The position numbers and the translations under genes are program-made. A DNA stretch of 64,000 nucleotides from QAND01 sp003150225 (GTDB lineage: Bacteria > Bacillota > Clostridia > Christensenellales > QAND01), in NCBI RefSeq assembly GCF_044357945.1, contig NZ_CP076563.1, forward strand, positions 868,001-932,000, in the 5' to 3' direction. Every line of letters starts with the position of its first letter. The first letter of the stretch is position 1. Under the pieces are notes generated by a model. That model saw only the letters and a list, made by a program, of their open reading frames with translations. It was not told where the DNA came from and made no database searches. Positions 24,797 to 32,631 of the stretch are shown piece after piece.

Positions 24797-25825
24797 ATGA
24801 AACATTTGACCACCCCCATGGAAATCGGATCGCTGCGCCTTCATAATCGTTTGGTGATGCCTCCTATGGCCACCGCCAAGGCCGATGAGGAAGGGCGCGT
24901 CACCCAAGCCCTTGTGGACTACTATCTGGAGAAAACCCAGGGAGGCTGTATTGGGTTGGTGATCACCGAGCATAGCTATATCAGCCCGGAGGGCAAGGCC
25001 AGCCGGAACCAGGTATCCATCGCGCAGGATGATGACATCCCGGGCCTGCGCCGGATTGCGTCAGCCATCCACCAGAATGGTTCCAAAGCGATTGCACAGA
25101 TCAACCACGCCGGAGGGCAGGCAAAATCCGAAGTAACCGGCCATAAAAGCATCAGCGCCAGCGCTGTAAAGATGCCCAATCAAAAGACCGATTCCCCTAT
25201 GCTTCCACAGGAGATGACCCAGGCGGACATCCGCCGGGTGGTAGAGCAATTTGCCAAAGCGGCGGCGCGGGCCAAGGCGGCGGGATTCGATGGAGTAGAA
25301 ATCCACTCCGCTCACGGATATCTACTAAATCAATACTATTCCCCCCTCACCAACCATCGAAGGGACGATTACGCCGGAAACAGCCTTTCAGGGCGTATCC
25401 GGCTACATCTGGAGGTTATCCAAGCGGTACGGGCCCAGGTTGGCCAGAACTACCCCATCGCCCTGCGGCTGGGGGCTTGCGATTACATAGAGGGAGGCGC
25501 CACCATCCAGGACAGCGTACAGGCGGCCCAGGAGTTTGAGCGGGCCGGAGTCGCCCTGCTGGACATCTCCGGAGGATTCTGCGGCTACCGCCGGCCAGAG
25601 GGCGCTCCAGAACAGGGCTATTTTGGGGAGATTACCCAGGCCATCAAGGAGACCGTCTCCATCCCAGTGATCCTGACAGGGGGCATCACCGACGTCCAGG
25701 CCGCGAAGGAACTGCTGCAAAACGGCAAGGCCGATCTCATCGGCGTCGGCAGAGCTCTGATGCAGGATTCCCATTGGGCCAAGAAGGCCCTTCTTGGCCC
25801 AAATTGGCCGGAATTGGCCCCATAA
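24797..25825 (+). CDS. NADH:flavin oxidoreductase, Old Yellow Enzyme family
   Basis: FMN-binding TIM-barrel reductase, 342 residues, without the iron-sulfur and FAD/NAD domains of the longer 2,4-dienoyl-CoA reductase type. RLHNRLVMPPMATA near the start, the active-site HSAHGYLLNQYYSPLTNHRRDDYAG (His and Tyr, near 172-196), and the FMN phosphate segment LIGVGRALMQD are present. Likely substrates are alpha,beta-unsaturated carbonyl compounds. It is a single gene between its own promoter and a terminator. Confidence 0.9.
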   Translation: MKHLTTPMEIGSLRLHNRLVMPPMATAKADEEGRVTQALVDYYLEKTQGGCIGLVITEHSYISPEGKASRNQVSIAQDDDIPGLRRIASAIHQNGSKAIAQINHAGGQAKSEVTGHKSISASAVKMPNQKTDSPMLPQEMTQADIRRVVEQFAKAAARAKAAGFDGVEIHSAHGYLLNQYYSPLTNHRRDDYAGNSLSGRIRLHLEVIQAVRAQVGQNYPIALRLGACDYIEGGATIQDSVQAAQEFERAGVALLDISGGFCGYRRPEGAPEQGYFGEITQAIKETVSIPVILTGGITDVQAAKELLQNGKADLIGVGRALMQDSHWAKKALLGPNWPELAP

Positions 25826-25840
25826 GTCTCAAAAAGCGCA

Positions 25841-25876
25841 AAAAAGCCGGGAGGCAACTCCCGGCTTTTTTCTTTT
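25841..25876. terminator. Bidirectional terminator between 24797 and 25887 genes
   Basis: AAAAAAGCCGGGAG pairs with CTCCCGGCTTTTTT around a GCAA loop; T-tracts occur on both strands. Confidence 0.9.
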
Positions 25877-25886
25877 CTATGGGGCG

Positions 25887-26360
25887 CTAAATCCGTTCCC
25901 GGCGGCGCTTGGAGAGCGGCGGGCGGATGATCTCCGATAAGATCACCGCTTCACGCATCCGATTAAGGTCGATGGCGCTTCTGCGGTCTTTCTCCAGGGA
26001 GGTGGGCTCCATCCAGGCTGGGCGGGTGGCATGGCGCTCTTCCCCACCCTGGGCGGTATGCTGGCCCATACCCTCCTCCTCATAGGCCGCCTCCAATTTG
26101 GTTTGGACGGCAAACGCGGGCTCAGGCGCTGTCCCTGCCCAGGCGCGAATGGCATCCGCCCCCGGAGCTTCGGCATCCGGAAAGGCGCTACCCTCCTCCG
26201 GAAAGGATTCGCCATCATCCTGGGTGATCTCCTCCAGAATCCGGTGCCAATCCACATGGGACGCGCGCCGCTGCTTTCCCCTGGCGCTAACGGATACCGC
26301 CACCACCAAGAGGATAATCAAGACGGGAAGGATCCCCGCTAGGGCTCCAATCATGGGCAT
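25887..26360 (-). CDS. Membrane-anchored hypothetical protein in floA operon
   Basis: A 157-residue protein with one N-terminal membrane helix (about 7-26) followed by a polar, acidic, probably disordered region and a basic C-terminus (PPLSKRRRERI). I do not recognise a family. It follows floA by 18 bases and ends at a terminator, so it is the last gene of nfeD-floA-orf. Co-location suggests a role at the flotillin-containing membrane domains. Confidence 0.6.
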   Translation of the reverse strand: MPMIGALAGILPVLIILLVVAVSVSARGKQRRASHVDWHRILEEITQDDGESFPEEGSAFPDAEAPGADAIRAWAGTAPEPAFAVQTKLEAAYEEEGMGQHTAQGGEERHATRPAWMEPTSLEKDRRSAIDLNRMREAVILSEIIRPPLSKRRRERI

Positions 26361-26378
26361 GGCGTCACGTCCTTTCCA

Positions 26379-27371
26379 TTAGCCGTCCTGCTGGCCGGCA
26401 TCTCCGGCGATCTGCTTGCGCATGGTGGTATCGGCCTGGATGTTCTGCATGTTGTAGTAATCCATAACCCCAAGGTTTCCGGCCCGGAAAGCCTCCGCCA
26501 TGGCCAGGGGAACCTGGGCCTGGGCTTCCACCACCTTGGCCTGCATCTCCTGGACGGCGGCCTTCATCTCCTGCTCCTTGGCCACAGCCATGGCCCGGCG
26601 CTCCTCGGCCTTGGCCTGGGCAATGCGCCGGTCGGCCTCGGCCTGGTCCATCTGAAGCTGGGCGCCGATGTTCCGGCCCACGTCCACATCTGCGATGTCG
26701 ATGGAGAGAATCTCAAAGGCGGTCCCGGCGTCCAGGCCCTTGGCCAAGACGGTACGGGAGATCAGATCGGGGTTTTCCAGCACAGCCTTATGGCTATCGG
26801 CGGAACCCACGGTGGTGACGATGCCCTCTCCCACCCGGGCGATGATGGTTTCCTCTCCGGCGCCGCCCACCAGGCGGTCGATGTTGGCCCGGACGGTAAC
26901 CCGGGCCTTGGCCCGCAGCTCGATGCCGTCCTTGGCGATGGCGGCCACCACCGGGGTCTCGATCACCTTGGGGTTGACGCTCATCTGCACAGCGGTGAGG
27001 ACGTCCCGGCCGGCCAGATCGATGGCGGCAGCCCGTTCAAACTCCAGGGTGATCTCAGCGCGCTGGGCGGCGATCAGGGCGTTGACCACCCGGTCCACAT
27101 TGCCGCCCGCCAGATGATGGGCCTCCAGCTTGTTAATGGAAAGATCCAGGCCGGCCTTGGTGGCTTTGATCATGGGATTTACGATGATCTGAGGGGACAC
27201 CTTCCGGATCCGCATGCCGATGAGGTTGAAGATGCCCACCCTAACCCCGGCGGCGGTGGCGGAAATCCACAGGCGGATGGGCACAAAGCTGAAGAAGACG
27301 GCAAATACGATGATGACGGCCGCTACGATCAGCACGGGTACGATGTTGAAATCAGCAAAAAAACTTGACAT
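26379..27371 (-). CDS. floA: Flotillin-like protein FloA
   Basis: Membrane scaffold of functional membrane microdomains. The 330 residues have an N-terminal membrane segment (about 10-32), a PHB/SPFH-like domain ([17 protein letters not shown] through [42 protein letters not shown]) and a long Ala/Glu/Gln-rich coiled coil. Length and sequence match YqfA/FloA. It follows nfeD by 21 bases, the standard pairing of an NfeD protein with a flotillin. Confidence 0.93.
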   Translation of the reverse strand: MSSFFADFNIVPVLIVAAVIIVFAVFFSFVPIRLWISATAAGVRVGIFNLIGMRIRKVSPQIIVNPMIKATKAGLDLSINKLEAHHLAGGNVDRVVNALIAAQRAEITLEFERAAAIDLAGRDVLTAVQMSVNPKVIETPVVAAIAKDGIELRAKARVTVRANIDRLVGGAGEETIIARVGEGIVTTVGSADSHKAVLENPDLISRTVLAKGLDAGTAFEILSIDIADVDVGRNIGAQLQMDQAEADRRIAQAKAEERRAMAVAKEQEMKAAVQEMQAKVVEAQAQVPLAMAEAFRAGNLGVMDYYNMQNIQADTTMRKQIAGDAGQQDG

Positions 27372-27392
27372 GTGTTTCTCCTTTATTCGGGA

Positions 27393-27887
27393 CTATTGTT
27401 GTTCCGGTTCCCGGGCCCGGCGTACCACAGGGGTAACGCCGTCCGTGCCCACCACGGTGACCTCCACATCCGCATCCAGCCAGCCTCCCTGGGTGATGAC
27501 GCTGATGGGATTCCCCTCGATCTCGGCGGTGCCGGCGGGGCGCAGAGGGGTGACGGTCCTGCCGGTCTTCCCCAACAGGCTTCCCTTCTGGGGCTCCTGG
27601 CCGGTGATGGCATCCTTTAGGATGATAGGGGAGTTGGCCAGCCTCCCCCGCTGGGCGGACCGTACCGCGATGGCAAAGGCAATGCCCAAAATCACCAGGA
27701 TGATAGCGGTGAGAATCAGGGCCTCCAGGATGCTCTTGGCCTGGAGAATGATGGCGGCGGCCATGAGAACCAGCCCAGAGCCTCCCGCCAGGCCAAAGCC
27801 CGGGGTGAAGATCTCCACCACCATGAGGACCAGCCCGGCCAGCAGGCAGATGACCGCCCAGGTGTTGATATCCGAAAACAGCGGCAA
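27393..27887 (-). CDS. nfeD: NfeD-family membrane protein
   Basis: A 164-residue partner of FloA: three or four hydrophobic segments in the first 90 residues (VICLLAGLVLMVVEIFTPGF first) and a C-terminal OB-fold (LLGKTGRTVTPLRPAGTAEIEGN and GGWLDADVEVTVVGTDG). The start is decided by the ribosome site: AGGAGG at about 27902-27897 precedes TTG at 27887 by nine bases. The TTG at 27911 lies upstream of that site and would make it coding. First gene of nfeD-floA-orf. Confidence 0.85.
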   Translation of the reverse strand: MPLFSDINTWAVICLLAGLVLMVVEIFTPGFGLAGGSGLVLMAAAIILQAKSILEALILTAIILVILGIAFAIAVRSAQRGRLANSPIILKDAITGQEPQKGSLLGKTGRTVTPLRPAGTAEIEGNPISVITQGGWLDADVEVTVVGTDGVTPVVRRAREPEQQ

Positions 27888-28083
27888 ATTTGTTCGCCTC
27901 CTTTTCTTCAAAGTATACCATACTTTGTGAAAACCTGTAACAATCTCCCGGGGCCCTGGAGGGCGGCCTGGGGGATTCTAAGGCGGATTTTATGATTCCT
28001 TCCTTTTCTATCTTATCCGGGATGATCGGGGCGTATTCTAGCGCACGCTCCCGCAAAAATCCCCTCTTATTGGGGCGTTTTCC

Positions 28084-28120
28084 CAATAAAAAAAGCCCAT
28101 CCAGCATCTGGATGGGCCTT
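28084..28120 (-). terminator. Terminator after the PHP phosphatase gene
   Basis: On the minus strand GGCCCATCCAG pairs with CTGGATGGGC and is followed by TTTTTTTATT. Confidence 0.88.
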
Positions 28121-28123
28121 GGA

Positions 28124-28894
28124 TTAAAGGTCCTGCACCGGCACCCGTTGTTTTTGAAGGAACACCACTTCCCGGAGCCCCAGCTCCTGGATCAACGCCT
28201 GGGCCACCTGGTTATCCGCCGCCAGGTCCTCCACAAAATGGGCGTCGGAGCCAATGGTTACGTCCCGGTTGCCGGCATCCCGGTACATCCGCAGGAGTTC
28301 CCGGCTGGGCATGGGCTCCCGGAGCCCTTTACGGAGAGCGGAGGTGTTGATCTCCAGCAGGATCTCCCGCTCCGCCATCAGGCGAAAGATGTCCTCTATG
28401 AGCCCCGTATCCAAGGGGCTTTTCCCGAAATACCGCTTGGGGAAATCCAAATGCCCCAGGCTCTGGAACCCGCCGTGGCGAACGGCGCAATAGACCTCTC
28501 GGAAGTAACCGTCGGTATAGGCCATGGAGGGAATACCCTCCCGTTGCATCCGGCTGGGAAACAGGTCTCCTACCCAATGAATGCTGCCGATGATGAAATC
28601 ATAGGGATAGGTTTGATACTCCCGAAGCAGATCGGGATGGAGGTGGGGCTCGGCGAACTCCACCCCCGCCAGGATGCGGATCCGGCCGCCGTATTGCTCC
28701 CGGACCGTTTCAATGGCCTCAAAATAAGCCTGGGGGTCGTAATAGCCGCAGCCCGAGTCCAGGGGATGGCAGTCCAGATGGTCGGTAAAGCAGACGCAGC
28801 CCATCCCCAGCTCCACCGCCCGCTGGCAATAGGCGGCAAGGGGGGTGTCGGAATCGGCGGAAAAGGCGGTATGGACGTGGAGGTCGTTCAGCAT
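28124..28894 (-). CDS. PHP-domain histidinol-phosphatase family protein
   Basis: A 256-residue PHP metal-dependent phosphoesterase. Metal ligands are visible in DLHVHTAFSADSD (His6, His8), CFTDHLDCH (Asp-His), GVEFAEPH and IGSDAHF near the end. The closest named relatives are HisK-type histidinol-phosphatases of histidine synthesis, but no his genes are nearby, so another phosphate ester is possible. The start at 28894 follows GGAAGGGG; a longer frame from 29014 covers non-coding sequence and the next terminator. Confidence 0.8.
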   Translation of the reverse strand: MLNDLHVHTAFSADSDTPLAAYCQRAVELGMGCVCFTDHLDCHPLDSGCGYYDPQAYFEAIETVREQYGGRIRILAGVEFAEPHLHPDLLREYQTYPYDFIIGSIHWVGDLFPSRMQREGIPSMAYTDGYFREVYCAVRHGGFQSLGHLDFPKRYFGKSPLDTGLIEDIFRLMAEREILLEINTSALRKGLREPMPSRELLRMYRDAGNRDVTIGSDAHFVEDLAADNQVAQALIQELGLREVVFLQKQRVPVQDL

Positions 28895-28998
28895 AGCGGT
28901 TCCCCTTCCTCTGGGATTTCTCGCTTCTACCCTATGGGAAAGGGCGAAAAAATGCAAGCCCTTTTCCATTTGAATGCCTACGAATCCCCTTTTGCGCA

Positions 28999-29030
28999 AA
29001 AAAAAGAACCCCAAGGGGCTCTCTTTTTTG
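28999..29030 (-). terminator. Terminator after 2-oxoacid oxidoreductase operon
   Basis: On the minus strand GAGAGCCCC pairs with GGGGTTCTTTTTTTT. It lies just after the gamma-subunit stop. Confidence 0.85.
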
Positions 29031-29033
29031 CGT

Positions 29034-29576
29034 TTAGCCTTTTACCATCATCTCGGCGCCCTTTTTCATGGCCTCCTCGTTGACGGGAAGCAGATGGGCG
29101 CGGCGCTCGCCGAAGATCTTGGCCAGAGCCTTCATGGCGCTGTCCAGGGATACCACGCCGGTATCCGCCAAAAAGGCGCCCAGCATGGCCATATTGGCGG
29201 CCCGGCCATTGCCGACGGCGATGGCGGCCTCGTTACAGGGGACATAGCGCTTTTGGATGTCCTCCCGCTCCGACTTCAGCTCAATCAGGCTGCTGTTGAC
29301 GTAGATGGTACCGCCCTTTTCCACCAGGGGCTCATACTTGCTAAAGGAGGGCAGGTTCATCACGATAAGCTTTTCCGGCTCGGTAACCAGGGGGCTGGCG
29401 ATCTCTCCATCGGAGACGATGACGCTGCAGCTGGCGGTGCCGCCCCGCATCTCGGGGCCGTAGCTGGGCAGCCAGGAGACGTTCTTCCCCTCGGCCATCC
29501 CCGCATAGCAGAGCACCTGGCCAATGAGCAAAACCCCTTGGCCGCCGAATCCCGCAACCACGATACGATGTTCCAT
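29034..29576 (-). CDS. 2-oxoacid:ferredoxin oxidoreductase gamma subunit
   Basis: Gamma subunit of the KOR/VOR-type enzyme, 180 residues. It begins VVAGFGGQGVLLIGQVL, the family hallmark, and continues SWLPSYGPEMRGGTASCSVIVSD. It is the last gene of the delta-alpha-beta-gamma operon, two bases after beta. Together the four subunits convert a 2-oxoacid and CoA to an acyl-CoA with reduction of ferredoxin in the cytoplasm. Confidence 0.92.
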   Translation of the reverse strand: MEHRIVVAGFGGQGVLLIGQVLCYAGMAEGKNVSWLPSYGPEMRGGTASCSVIVSDGEIASPLVTEPEKLIVMNLPSFSKYEPLVEKGGTIYVNSSLIELKSEREDIQKRYVPCNEAAIAVGNGRAANMAMLGAFLADTGVVSLDSAMKALAKIFGERRAHLLPVNEEAMKKGAEMMVKG

Positions 29577-29578
29577 GG

Positions 29579-30310
29579 TTACACCTCCTTATAGACGCCC
29601 AGAGGATACTGGGGGATCATCTCTTCCTCAATGAACTTGAGGGCTTCTACTGGGGATTTTCCCCAGTTAGTGGGACAGGAGGAAAGCAGTTCCACAATGG
29701 CGAAGCCCTTTCCGGCGAGCTGGGTTTCAAAGGCCTTCTTCACAGCCTTCTTTGCCTTCAGCACGTTGGGATAATTGTGCATGGAAACTCGCTCGGCGTA
29801 GGCCACGCCATCCAGCTGGGACAGCATCTCCACCATGCGAATGGGATAGCCTTGGATATCCTGATTCCGCCCGTAGGGGGAGGTGGTGGTCTTCTGGCCC
29901 AAAAGGGTGGTGGGGGCCATTTGGCCGCCGGTCATGCCGTAGATGGCGTTGTTGATGAAGATCACAGTGATCTTCTCTCCCCTTGCAGCAGCGGAGACGA
30001 TCTCCGCGGCGCCGATGCTGGCCAGATCGCCGTCCCCCTGGTAGCTGAACACCACCCGGTCCGGCAGGGCTCGCTTGATCCCGGTGGCTACCGCAGGCGC
30101 ACGGCCGTGGGAGGCCTCCTGCATATCACAGTTAAAGTAATTGTAGGCGAACACGGCGCAGCCCACCGGCGCAATGCCGATGGTCTTGCCCTGAATGCCC
30201 AGCTCATCGATGGCCTCGGCCACCAGCCGGTGGGCGATCCCATGGGTACAGCCAGGGCAGTAATGGAAGGGTGCATCCGTCAAGGCCTTGGGTTTTTCAA
30301 AAGCGGCCAT
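29579..30310 (-). CDS. 2-oxoacid:ferredoxin oxidoreductase beta subunit (TPP-binding)
   Basis: Thiamine-diphosphate-binding subunit, 243 residues. [15 protein letters not shown] near the N-terminus and [44 protein letters not shown] carry the TPP/Mg2+ motif (GDG...NN). It directly abuts alpha with no gap. Confidence 0.93.
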   Translation of the reverse strand: MAAFEKPKALTDAPFHYCPGCTHGIAHRLVAEAIDELGIQGKTIGIAPVGCAVFAYNYFNCDMQEASHGRAPAVATGIKRALPDRVVFSYQGDGDLASIGAAEIVSAAARGEKITVIFINNAIYGMTGGQMAPTTLLGQKTTTSPYGRNQDIQGYPIRMVEMLSQLDGVAYAERVSMHNYPNVLKAKKAVKKAFETQLAGKGFAIVELLSSCPTNWGKSPVEALKFIEEEMIPQYPLGVYKEV

Positions 30311-31366
30311 TTAGCCCACCTCCTTTACAAAGTTCAGAATCTCCTTGGGGGTGGGAATGACCCCGCCCGTCCGTCCGGTAAAATACACCGGGCATTTGCC
30401 GTTTACCGCGATGCGGACGTCGTCCACCATCTGGCCTAGGCTCATCTCCACGCTGATGACGGCTTTCTTGCCCTCCGCCGCCATGGAAAGGGCGTCGTAG
30501 GGGAAGGGCCATACCGTCTTGGGCCGCAAAAGCCCCAGCTTGATCCCCTCCTCCCGGGCCTTTGCCACCGCGCTCTTGCAGATGCGGGCGGTGGTGCCGT
30601 AGGCTACCAGAAGAAGATCGGCGTCCTCCACCATGTAGGACTCATAATCGGTCTCAAAGGCGGAGATCACCTCGTACTTTGCCTCCAGCCGGTGGCAGAC
30701 CTCCTCCAGTTCGTCCGGATTGATATAGAGGGAATTGACCACGCTACGAACACCATTTTTGCTGTCCATACCAGTGGTGGCCCAGGGCTTTTTCACCTCC
30801 TGGTATCCGGGATCGATGGCCTCCAGATCCACCGGCTCCATGATCTGCCCAATCATACCGTCCCCCAGGATCATCACGCCAATGCGGTACCGATCCGCCA
30901 CATCAAAGGCCTTTACCACCATCTCGGCGGCCTCCTGAACGGTGCTGGGGGTGTAGACCACCATGCGGTAGTCCCCATGCCCTCCGCCCCGGGTGGCCTG
31001 ATAGTAATCGCTCTGGGCGGGCTGAATGCCTCCCAGGCCCGGGCCTCCCCGTACCATGTTTACCACCACGCAGGGCAGCTCCGCACCCGCGATATAGCTC
31101 AGCCCCTCCTGCTTCAAGCTGATCCCCGGAGAGCTGCTGCTGGTCATCACCCGCTTGCCACAGCCCGCTGCGCCATATACCATATTGATGGCCGCAAGCT
31201 CACTTTCTGCCTGCAGAAAGACGCCGCCCACCTGGGGCATCCGCCGGGACATATATTCTGGAATCTCATTCTGGGGCGTGATAGGATAGCCGAAATAATA
31301 CCGGCATCCAGCCAAAATCGCCGCTTCTGCGATGGCCTCGTTCCCCTTCATCAACACCTTTGCCAT
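30311..31366 (-). CDS. vorB: 2-oxoacid:ferredoxin oxidoreductase alpha subunit (VorB-like)
   Basis: Alpha subunit of 351 residues. KGNEAIAEAAILAGCRYYFGYPITPQNEIPEYMS opens the pyrimidine-binding domain; TSSSSPGISLKQEGLSYIAGAELPCVVVNMVRGGPGLGG follows. The separate four-subunit layout and the sequence resemble 3-methyl-2-oxobutanoate (branched-chain) oxidoreductases annotated VorB, but 2-oxoglutarate is also possible; substrate choice is inference. It starts eight bases after the delta stop. Confidence 0.85.
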   Translation of the reverse strand: MAKVLMKGNEAIAEAAILAGCRYYFGYPITPQNEIPEYMSRRMPQVGGVFLQAESELAAINMVYGAAGCGKRVMTSSSSPGISLKQEGLSYIAGAELPCVVVNMVRGGPGLGGIQPAQSDYYQATRGGGHGDYRMVVYTPSTVQEAAEMVVKAFDVADRYRIGVMILGDGMIGQIMEPVDLEAIDPGYQEVKKPWATTGMDSKNGVRSVVNSLYINPDELEEVCHRLEAKYEVISAFETDYESYMVEDADLLLVAYGTTARICKSAVAKAREEGIKLGLLRPKTVWPFPYDALSMAAEGKKAVISVEMSLGQMVDDVRIAVNGKCPVYFTGRTGGVIPTPKEILNFVKEVG

Positions 31367-31374
31367 AGTTCACC

Positions 31375-31581
31375 CTACCTTTCTACCGTAATGGCACAGT
31401 CCGGGCACATGGCATAACAGGCGCCACAGGCAACACAGGCCTCCTGGTCCACCACATGGGCCGGCGCATAGCCTTTGATATTGATGGTTTTCTCATCGAT
31501 CTGAATGATCTTTTTGGGACACGCGGTTACGCACAATCCGCAGCCCTTGCATACGTTCGCGTCGATGTATGCTCCTGGCAC
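31375..31581 (-). CDS. 2-oxoacid:ferredoxin oxidoreductase delta subunit (2x 4Fe-4S)
   Basis: A 68-residue ferredoxin-like subunit with two complete 4Fe-4S motifs: C11, C14, C17, C21 and C49, C52, C55, C59. The start is uncertain. GTG at 31581 lies eight bases after GGAGG and is preferred; GTG at 31596 overlaps that site. It is the first gene of the operon and passes electrons from the TPP site to external ferredoxin. Confidence 0.9.
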   Translation of the reverse strand: MPGAYIDANVCKGCGLCVTACPKKIIQIDEKTINIKGYAPAHVVDQEACVACGACYAMCPDCAITVER

Positions 31582-31634
31582 TGACGCCACCTCCACCCTT
31601 TCATAAAAATAAAAATAAAGAAGATATTTGATTT

Positions 31635-31662
31635 ATTATAGCACCATCAAAAAGCATGTCAA
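31635..31662 (-). promoter_or_regulatory. SigA-type promoter of 2-oxoacid oxidoreductase operon
   Basis: On the minus strand TTGACA (31662-31657) and TATAAT (31640-31635) are both perfect, 16 bases apart. The promoter lies immediately past the end of the P-loop gene at 31666, so the operon can be transcribed independently of it. Confidence 0.88.
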
Positions 31663-31665
31663 TGG

Positions 31666-32331
31666 TTAGACAAGCCATTCCGGGCGGTTGATTCCCTCCA
31701 CCAAAATGGGGGTTCCTGAAACCTCCCCCGGCGTCAATTCCCGCAGCAACTCCAGGGTGGCGCCAAAATGGGTCACCGGTAATCCAGCCAGCTTTCCCAG
31801 TTCCTTTGCCGCGGCGTCCCCCGCCATCAGATGCTCTTTTTTTGTCTCAGCTCCCAGGTTGGCGTTGTTGATAATGGCGGTGCATGGAAGGTGGCTCTGC
31901 TCCTGGATCTCACGCATTAGGTCATGGGCGGACTGGGCGTCCCGGACCAAAGGACGGTAGGGGTTCAGCACAAACAAAACCTCCGCTCCCCCAGCTGCCT
32001 CCAGCCGCGGAGCCAAGGAGCCCATGGCCACAGCGCCGATGGGATCGCCTCCTAGGTCGAACACCACCCGTCCTGAGCCGCTAAACGCGGAGAACACCTC
32101 CGGGGGAATGGAGGGTACATCGCCCCCCAGGTACTGGGGAGCAATCACCCGGATCCCCTGTTCCACAAGGGCGCTTCGTTGATTTCCCGATGTGAAATAC
32201 GGGTTGACTAGATCCAAATCCACCAGCGTAACCGGTTCTCCACCCTGCCGCAACGCCTTGGAATAGGCATAGGCGAGCTCGGTTTTTCCTGATCCAAAAT
32301 TCCCGCAAAAGACGGTGATCCGCCGCTCCAT
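31666..32331 (-). CDS. P-loop (MinD/ParA-like) ATPase next to oxidoreductase operon
   Basis: A 221-residue nucleotide-binding protein. Walker A is GNFGSGKT (about 9-16), LVDLDLVNPYF follows like the switch I region of MinD/Mrp ATPases, and VVFDLGGDPIGA is a Walker B/switch II segment. FVLNPYRPLV and TAIINNANLG resemble base-recognition regions. No known partner protein identifies the function. The start at 32331 is set by AGGAGG seven bases upstream. It is transcribed toward the 2-oxoacid oxidoreductase genes, and similar P-loop genes may serve assembly or regulation there, but this is inference from location. Confidence 0.7.
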   Translation of the reverse strand: MERRITVFCGNFGSGKTELAYAYSKALRQGGEPVTLVDLDLVNPYFTSGNQRSALVEQGIRVIAPQYLGGDVPSIPPEVFSAFSGSGRVVFDLGGDPIGAVAMGSLAPRLEAAGGAEVLFVLNPYRPLVRDAQSAHDLMREIQEQSHLPCTAIINNANLGAETKKEHLMAGDAAAKELGKLAGLPVTHFGATLELLRELTPGEVSGTPILVEGINRPEWLV

Positions 32332-32342
32332 GGGCATTCCTC

Positions 32343-32376
32343 CTAATAAAAAAGCGGCGGAATACCGCCGCGCAGC
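32343..32376 (-). terminator. Terminator between small membrane gene and P-loop gene
   Basis: On the minus strand GCGGCGGT and ACCGCCGC-type arms (GCGGCGGTATTCCGCCGC) are followed by TTTTTTATTAG, right before the ribosome site of the P-loop gene. That gene therefore depends on read-through or on a promoter not seen. Confidence 0.8.
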
Positions 32377-32384
32377 TGATGTTG

Positions 32385-32627
32385 TTATTCCCCCTGCGCC
32401 CCCTCCGGAGCGGGCGTGGGGCTGGCTTCCTCCGCCGGGGTGGGTTCCGGCGTAACGGTGACGGTCGGAGAGGCGGTAGCGGCGTTCCGTTCGTCCTCCA
32501 TCTGCTTGGCAATCCCCCATTTTACAGGCATAAACCGGCTCATCAAAAGAGCTACCAGCAGAGCGATGAGGCATACCAAGACCTCCCCGGCGCTGTATTT
32601 GCGCTTCTTTTCTTTGGGACGATTCAT
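32385..32627 (-). CDS. Small single-helix protein with Pro/Thr-rich tail
   Basis: An 80-residue protein: a basic N-terminus (NRPKEKKRKYS), one membrane helix (about 14-32), then a charged segment and an acidic Pro/Thr/Ala-rich tail. The positive-inside rule puts the tail outside. No known family is evident. It starts four bases after the FAD gene stop and is probably cotranscribed with it. Confidence 0.6.
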   Translation of the reverse strand: MNRPKEKKRKYSAGEVLVCLIALLVALLMSRFMPVKWGIAKQMEDERNAATASPTVTVTPEPTPAEEASPTPAPEGAQGE

Positions 32628-32631
32628 GGAA

